This document shows, piece after piece, positions 60,501 to 64,000 of a stretch of 64,000 nucleotides of DNA. A model generated the notes under the pieces. That model was not told the origin of the DNA and made no database searches. It saw nothing but the letters and a program-made list of their open reading frames with translations. Within the stretch, counting starts at the first letter, position 1. Every line of letters starts with the position of its first letter. Source of the stretch: Liolophura sinensis. Its lineage: Eukaryota; Mollusca; Polyplacophora; Chitonida; Chitonidae. The stretch lies in assembly GCF_032854445.1 (NCBI RefSeq), contig NC_088300.1, positions 16,063,570-16,127,569 of the forward strand, written 5' to 3'. Both the position numbers and the translations under genes were made by a program.

Positions 60501-63436
60501 TACCATAATCTAAATCCACACATCCATGTGAATATTCAGAATATTCAGATTATTTGTTTATTGTAGAGTCAGTTGTTTTGTGATCAGTTGACCTCTAACT
60601 GACCTTGACATGTCTGGAGTTTGTCCTCAGGAACTTCCTCACCACCAGCAGTGCAAAGTCTGTCTCCTGATCACGCTCGTGAACCTGAAAACCAAGTACT
60701 TAGTAGTCTGTGATAATTCACATAAAAATTACTATTTGAAAAAAAATTCAGATGTTCAGAGAAAACAAATGGGTCGACTAACAAGGCAGTCAGTTATACT
60801 CGGCAATGGAAAACATAGCTGCTATCTCTTTTAAACCTGAATCCTGAAGTGCACAAAACCATCAAAAAGAACCCTCAAGTTGTAATTTATACACAAAGAA
60901 TTACTCGCTTGCAGATGAAGAGCGTTATCAGCATTATTTCAGACATGTCACTGCTCGGTACTTGAAACAGGCCAGTCAGAAAGTTGACATACCACTAGAT
61001 AACTAGATCGCCTAGCCTCCTATGCCCAGTTCCAAGTGATGAAATACCAAGATTATCACTTTTATTGCTTATTGCTGCTGATGTCCCCGATGTCAACTGG
61101 GCATCTAGTGAACAAGTTCTTTGACCAGGGAATGAACTCACACCTTAAGCACCTTGCTCACAGCATTTACAGGAAAGTTCAGCTTGCCATCTTCACATCT
61201 CACCATAACCCACGAACTGTACTGCACCTACAGGTTAGTATTTTTCAAGTCCTGGCAACACATTCTTCTTGACTCTGATGAGTTCGTTCACTTTTTAGAT
61301 CTTAACAGTTTTTTCCGTAGTCTGATCACTTTCTTGTCAGAAACACTATGTTGGCACTAACATATTATTGTAAGGTCTTTTACATGCTTTTGAAAGTGCA
61401 CTTTTACATACCAAACTTTAGGTGAAATAATACAGTCAGTGAAAAATTTTGAGTATGGCAGTAACCAAATATATAAATAAATACAGTAATAACTCACAGT
61501 TTAATATGTGCTGATAAAATGTGTTTCACTACAGTAAAGTTTTAACACAACCTTGTCTGACATCCCATCTCACCTCATCAAGGATCACATGAGTGAACTG
61601 TGTCATGGTTTTAGCGTTGATCAGTTTTCTCAGCAGGGTTCCCGTGGTAACATACAACAACCGTGTGTCCTCTCCAGCAGTCTTATCCAACCCAACCTAC
61701 AACGAAAAAATCATTACTGTTATCTGTGTCTTGATATAACCTGAGCTGTTTAAATACTCCAAAACTGGCAGTCCGGAACTATCAATCAAAGCATTCTCAA
61801 GGATCTATCTGTGATTCAAACCGTTTAAGCCGGACTGAGAAATACTGCATTCATACAGAGGCAGCTGATGCAATGGGACTGGATTAAAACACACAACTGA
61901 ATTGCTCAGATTTTTTAAATATACCTACATGTAAGCAGTATGTTTTAGTCACTTCATGTACATTTTCTTCAAAAAGTTTAAAAAAAAGGAACAAATTATT
62001 ATTCTGATGTTCAGTTTACTTTTTTGTCACATTTTGTCACTGTCTGGCTGAAACTGTCAGAATATGTCAAAGAACATTGTCTCTTTGTCGCACATACTGT
62101 GACCCCTGTCAATAGTTACGTCCCTTTAATCTCAATCTTACACCTTACCTGATATCCACATATTGTGCCGAGGTCCCAGTTCCTTTCTGCACAGACTCGG
62201 CGGGCGATGGACATGGCTGCTATCTTGCGGGGCTGTGTCACAATGATGTTACAATACTGATGTTTCTCTGCACAGTTTGCCAGGATGTACTGTGGCACCT
62301 GGGTGGTTTTACCTGAGCCTGTGGATCCCTGGATGACTGTCACCTGGTTACTCTCCACTGTCGCTATAATCTAGCACAGGTAAACAACAGGTAATTGTCA
62401 GAGAAAATGTCACAATACTGTTAGAACAAATAGTTTGTCATTATACTTGTTAAGAATTAATCTATGTATTCAGATGTACTTCTTCAAAACTTTTACTTTG
62501 GAAATATTTCAAGGTGCACACATATTATCACACCTGACACAGCTATAAATAATGGGGTGAATACGAACATAAATCTGCAAGTAACTTTCCTGCTCATGCA
62601 TGCTAGAAGAACAACCTGCCACCAATCCAAAATACACATGTTTTTAAAATATGGAGTGTTGATAAGAAGTAATCCACTGAGAACCTAAGCATCAACAGAA
62701 ATAATGAAGAGTAACCTTTCATAAGCGCTGGCATTCATGAGCATAGTGTTACAGATAACTTATGTTATGAAAAGATGCTTTCATTAGTTATCTACATGAA
62801 ACCCTTCCCAATAACTCTTTCTGTGGAGCACACCCATGGAACCATGTTTGAGCTATCGGAATCTGAAGGGAAGAAGGCGACTGCTTACGGGATAATGATG
62901 GTTTATTTTTTAACACCATGTTTCAATGATGATACTAAAATTGTTTTCACTCACTTGATAATGATGCTAGTGTCAAAATCAAAATGTTATTCTGAATAAA
63001 TAAATTATTATCCATAAGCAATTGCCATCTTTCCGTGACCTCCTATCAAATTCTAAATGCCCCTCAAAGAAGTGTAAGGCAATCTTACTGAACTCATCTG
63101 GTTTGGGTGAATGGACAAATCTCAGAAGCTCGTCTTACAACCAAGTTATCATTAAACCTACATTTTCATTAGAAAAAAAAACACACACACACACACATGT
63201 ACCCCCATAAATAAGTAGGTTTCAAACCTTACCTGGTCTTTGAACTGTGTGATAGGCATCGCAGAGTTGTCATAGTTTATGGTGAAGTCATAGTTATTGT
63301 ACACATCCATGGCATTCTCCGGTATGAGGTCATCAGGTCGCCCCACCCCTCCTGCAATGGTACTGTCCAGTTCCAGCTGACTGAGGCTGTTCATGTCCCT
63401 GGAGGTGGGCAGGCCCAGCCCATCAGCAGGAGGCTC
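35347..63436 (-). CDS. TDRD9: ATP-dependent RNA helicase TDRD9 (Tudor), 5'-partial, 34 exons, 1318 aa in window
   Basis: TDRD9 (fly spindle-E) is a DExH helicase with a Tudor domain that acts in germline piRNA silencing of transposons. Exons, 5' to 3': 63436-63233, 62370-62149, 61696-61574, 60684-60604, 59959-59801, 58576-58473, 57865-57810, 57239-57182, 56105-56021, 55692-55635, 55180-55076, 54916-54819, 54276-54145, 53674-53512, 53132-53069, 52275-52212, 51568-51347, 50856-50749, 50354-50251, 49846-49766, 49366-49244, 48847-48736, 47476-47378, 46013-45891, 45539-45450, 43589-43467, 41908-41774, 40108-39968, 39212-39142, 38969-38763, 38331-38193, 37472-37357, 36166-36100, 35466-35347. All are GT-AG and in frame. 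Helicase motifs are GSTGSGKTT (about residues 83-91 of the visible part), DEVH across exons 3-4, SAT, STNIAESS and QRKGRAGR. The Tudor domain is about 843-946 (HFWVQY, VFFVDFGNTD). The N-terminus lies off the right edge. Confidence 0.96.
35634..35799 (+). mobile_element. 5'-truncated SINE (family A) with 13-bp target duplication
   Basis: The body 35647-35786 runs from GGGAAGGTCAACCTGCGGAT to an AAATAAATAAATAAA tail. TATTACTTTCATA flanks it at 35634-35646 and 35787-35799. It lies in the last intron of TDRD9, in the direction opposite to the gene. Confidence 0.92.
36436..37356 (-). repeat. 22-bp minisatellite, about 40 copies, derived from a TDRD9 5' splice site
   Basis: The plus-strand unit is TCTAGCAATCTCCCAGACTT plus AC. 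On the minus strand (the sense of TDRD9) it reads ATTGCTAGAGTAAGTCTGGA. The adjoining exon (37472-37357) ends ACTGCTAGA and its intron begins GTAAGTGTGGA, which matches at 19 of 22 positions. The array thus starts at the splice site itself. Two blocks of about 110 bp (starting near 36780 and 36889) are almost identical, so five units were duplicated together recently. The leftmost copies (36436-36520) are degenerate. Confidence 0.93.
39555..39742 (-). mobile_element. 5'-truncated SINE (family A) nested in an older SINE tail
   Basis: The body 39568-39729 begins with a long poly(T) and runs to CCCACTTATGG. ACTTATTGATTGA flanks it at 39555-39567 and 39730-39742. The flank itself continues into an older SINE remnant (to about 39800). 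It lies in a TDRD9 intron. Confidence 0.92.
39743..39800 (-). mobile_element. Remnant of an older SINE (family A)
   Basis: ATATTTCACTTATTAAG, TATTATGGTGGAAGGAAACT and ATCCATCCACAGG follow the order of the reversed SINE tail. The younger insertion at 39568 split its left end. Confidence 0.6.
40183..40235 (-). mobile_element. SINE tail fragment (weak)
   Basis: TTTTATTTATTCATTTATGT followed by ACTGGTGTTTCAGG resembles a decayed family A tail. It is short, so the call is uncertain. Confidence 0.3.
41862..42352 (-). repeat. 79-bp minisatellite, about 6 copies, derived from a TDRD9 3' splice site and exon start
   Basis: The block ATCTGCAATACAACAACATC recurs with starts at 41907, 41986, 42065, 42144, 42223 and 42302, an exact period of 79 bp. 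On the minus strand each unit has about 46 bp of intron ending TGTTGTATTGCAG and then the first 33 bases of the exon (ATNTNTTCCATAGTTGGGGG and onward). The real exon is 41908-41774, whose first bases form the rightmost functional unit; all other copies are upstream in the intron. The most distant copy has diverged most in its exon-like part. Confidence 0.95.
42355..42658 (-). mobile_element. Family C tRNA-derived SINE-like element
   Basis: On the minus strand it begins with a tRNA-like head: TGGCCTAATGGTTAGAGCGG as A box and GAGATCAAACC as a weak B box. The body includes CTCACTTGGCACTCAGCAC and TGACTGGTTAGCCAGGTATC. The 3' part ends near AAGTACTACGTTAAACTCCA. It shares order and sequence with copies at 29460 and 14465. 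It abuts the outer end of the 79-bp array. Confidence 0.75.
43290..43412 (+). mobile_element. Degenerate SINE fragment (family A)
   Basis: ATTTCCTCTCACCATAATGC, then GTATAAGTTAAGTATTCTTA and CACCAATCAAATAATATAT preserve the 3' half of family A with changes. It lies in a TDRD9 intron close to the exon at 43467. Confidence 0.7.
46030..46875 (-). repeat. 83-bp minisatellite, 10 copies, abutting a TDRD9 acceptor
   Basis: GTATTAATGATTACTGAGAG recurs from 46048 to 46796 at a spacing of 83 bp (one copy has an extra base). The unit includes GATGTGTACCCACAAAGACA and CACATAATTCAGCATTACCC. The array begins about 30 bp inside the intron from the exon at 46013-45891. Copies are more than 95% alike by eye. 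Unlike the 79-bp array, the unit does not include the exon. Confidence 0.95.
47190..47318 (+). mobile_element. Degenerate SINE fragment
   Basis: TGGTTGGTGGTTTATCCTTG, TTTCCTACACCCCACTAAAC and the end AACAAATAAATAAATA resemble a decayed family A 3' half. Confidence 0.45.
47640..48745 (-). repeat. 28-bp minisatellite, about 39 copies, derived from a TDRD9 5' splice site
   Basis: The plus-strand unit is GTAGCTCACCTCTGTAATAG followed by AGGTGTGT. On the minus strand (sense of TDRD9) it reads ACAGAGGTGAGCTACACACA plus CCTCTATT. The adjoining exon (48847-48736) ends GTCACAGAG and its intron begins GTGAGCTACAC, an 18-nt identical stretch spanning the junction. Each unit also contains the inverted pair ACCTCT / AGAGGT around a 5-nt loop. 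Copies vary, and are most diverged toward 47640. Confidence 0.94.
51650..51715 (-). mobile_element. SINE tail fragment at the edge of a tandem array
   Basis: TGTTTAACACCATTTTCCAG, then AATTTTTCACTTACTTGATA and CAGCCAGTATG preserve the order of the reversed family A tail (ACACC, caagaatatttcactta, ggccagcatta). It is diverged. Confidence 0.5.
51699..51888. repeat. 46-bp tandem repeat, four copies, likely SINE-derived
   Basis: GCCAGTATGTTACGGGTGAT recurs at 51701, 51747, 51793 and 51839. The unit also has AAACTGGAGTGCCCAGAGTA. The layout GCCAG-TATG-GGG-AAACTGG-GCCCAGAG follows a stretch of the reversed SINE body. It lies in the TDRD9 intron between 52212 and 51568. Confidence 0.9.
51945..52145 (-). 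mobile_element. Family B tRNA-derived SINE
   Basis: On the minus strand the head reads GGGACCAGGACATAGTCAGT and TAGCTGTGCTTGCC (A-box region). The B box is ACGTGGGTTCAACCCCAG. CAGACAGAGAATATTCAG follows. A second copy is at 57940-58318, sharing GGTTCAA-CC-AGCCT-GACAG-GAAT. Confidence 0.7.
57940..58318 (-). mobile_element. Family B tRNA-derived SINE with A-rich tail
   Basis: The left end has the reversed tail GATTTATTTATTTATTTGAT. The right end, on the minus strand, has a tRNA-like head (GATAACGGCTGAATGGTTAA) and a B box (GATGTGGGTTCAATCCTAG). The tail resembles family A, but the head differs, so it may share a LINE partner. It lies in a TDRD9 intron. Confidence 0.75.
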
Positions 63437-64000
63437 CTGGAATGTAATGCAGTGCATCAGAGAAATCAACATGCTCAATTCTTGTAAATGTTTCTTTTAT
63501 ATTAAATTTGCCAACAAGAATAAACGATATCTGTAGCTTTTTTTAGTTTTATTAACTCTGAAATCATGTATTAATGTCAACATTGTGATTTTAAATGTAT
63601 AAAGTGGTTAATATTCAATATAAATACATAATTTATTTATTATAATGAACATGCTTTGAAAAAAAATTTACCAAACCCTGAGTGTGAAGTATTTCCAATA
63701 TAACGATGTACTTTATCTGGAATAATTTTCTGACGTCTCACATTCACTTTATCAAACAGAAAGAACTGTACTTTAATTAAGCGTTAACAACATCAGGATT
63801 CATGCTAGCACATGCTTTGACAGACAAAATCATGCAAGGTTTCCATTTCTGACTCAGAAAGTACTAAAACACATATTTTTGGTCCTGGCTGCATTACAGA
63901 ACTGGTTCCAAGCATAGGACTTGACAATCAAAGCTACAACAAACTCCATATTTCCCTCTCGAACCTATATGAATTAGTCTATAGTGAATTAGCATATTTT
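63437..64000 (-). other. Upstream intron of TDRD9 (5' end off window)
   Basis: The exon at 63436-63233 starts at an acceptor, not at an ATG, so the first coding exon or exons lie beyond 64000. No additional exon was recognised here. I expect about 50-80 missing N-terminal residues from comparison with remembered human TDRD9. Confidence 0.6.

Overview
This window is nuclear DNA from an intron-rich animal, most likely a lophotrochozoan and probably a mollusc. Every gene I recognise is an animal gene split by GT-AG introns of about 0.2-2 kb. Many copies of tRNA-derived SINEs ending in a (T)AAA-type tail lie in introns and between genes. No bacterial operons, CRISPR arrays or viral elements were seen. 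Species assignment is inference; exon calls come from reading frames, splice sites and remembered family sequences, with no database search.

Layout from left to right. 1-1850: a degenerate repeat and one SINE, no gene. 2677-6364 (-): WDR25, whose last exon runs into a 103-bp minisatellite (1855-2775). 6817-12578 (+): cytoplasmic tryptophanyl-tRNA synthetase (WARS1), head-to-head with WDR25. 12579-15978: intergenic. 15979-19028 (-): LRRC73-like leucine-rich-repeat protein. 19428-28315 (+): ACTR10 (Arp11), a dynactin subunit, head-to-head with LRRC73. 30132-30434 (-) and 30748-31788 (+): a divergent pair of apparently intronless reading frames, both starting with a possible N-myristoylation signal; the larger one weakly resembles STMND1. 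32374-34020: a 53-bp minisatellite of about 31 copies. 35347 to beyond 63436 (-): TDRD9, a piRNA-pathway DExH helicase with a Tudor domain. It has 34 exons in the window and its 5' end lies off the right edge.

The genes do not form one pathway. WARS1 charges tRNA, ACTR10 works in dynactin, TDRD9 acts in germline transposon silencing, and WDR25 and LRRC73 are poorly characterised. Three gene pairs share short divergent promoters of 452, 399 and 313 bp.

The most unusual feature is a set of minisatellites whose repeat units include exon edges. A 28-bp array copies the 5' splice site of one TDRD9 exon. A 22-bp array copies the 5' splice site of another. A 79-bp array copies the acceptor and first 33 coding bases of a third. 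The 103-bp array copies the last codons and stop of WDR25. An 83-bp array lies just outside a fifth exon. Each splice-site array therefore places many candidate decoy splice sites beside the real one. In the 28-bp array each decoy donor lies in a short RNA hairpin, whereas the real donor does not.
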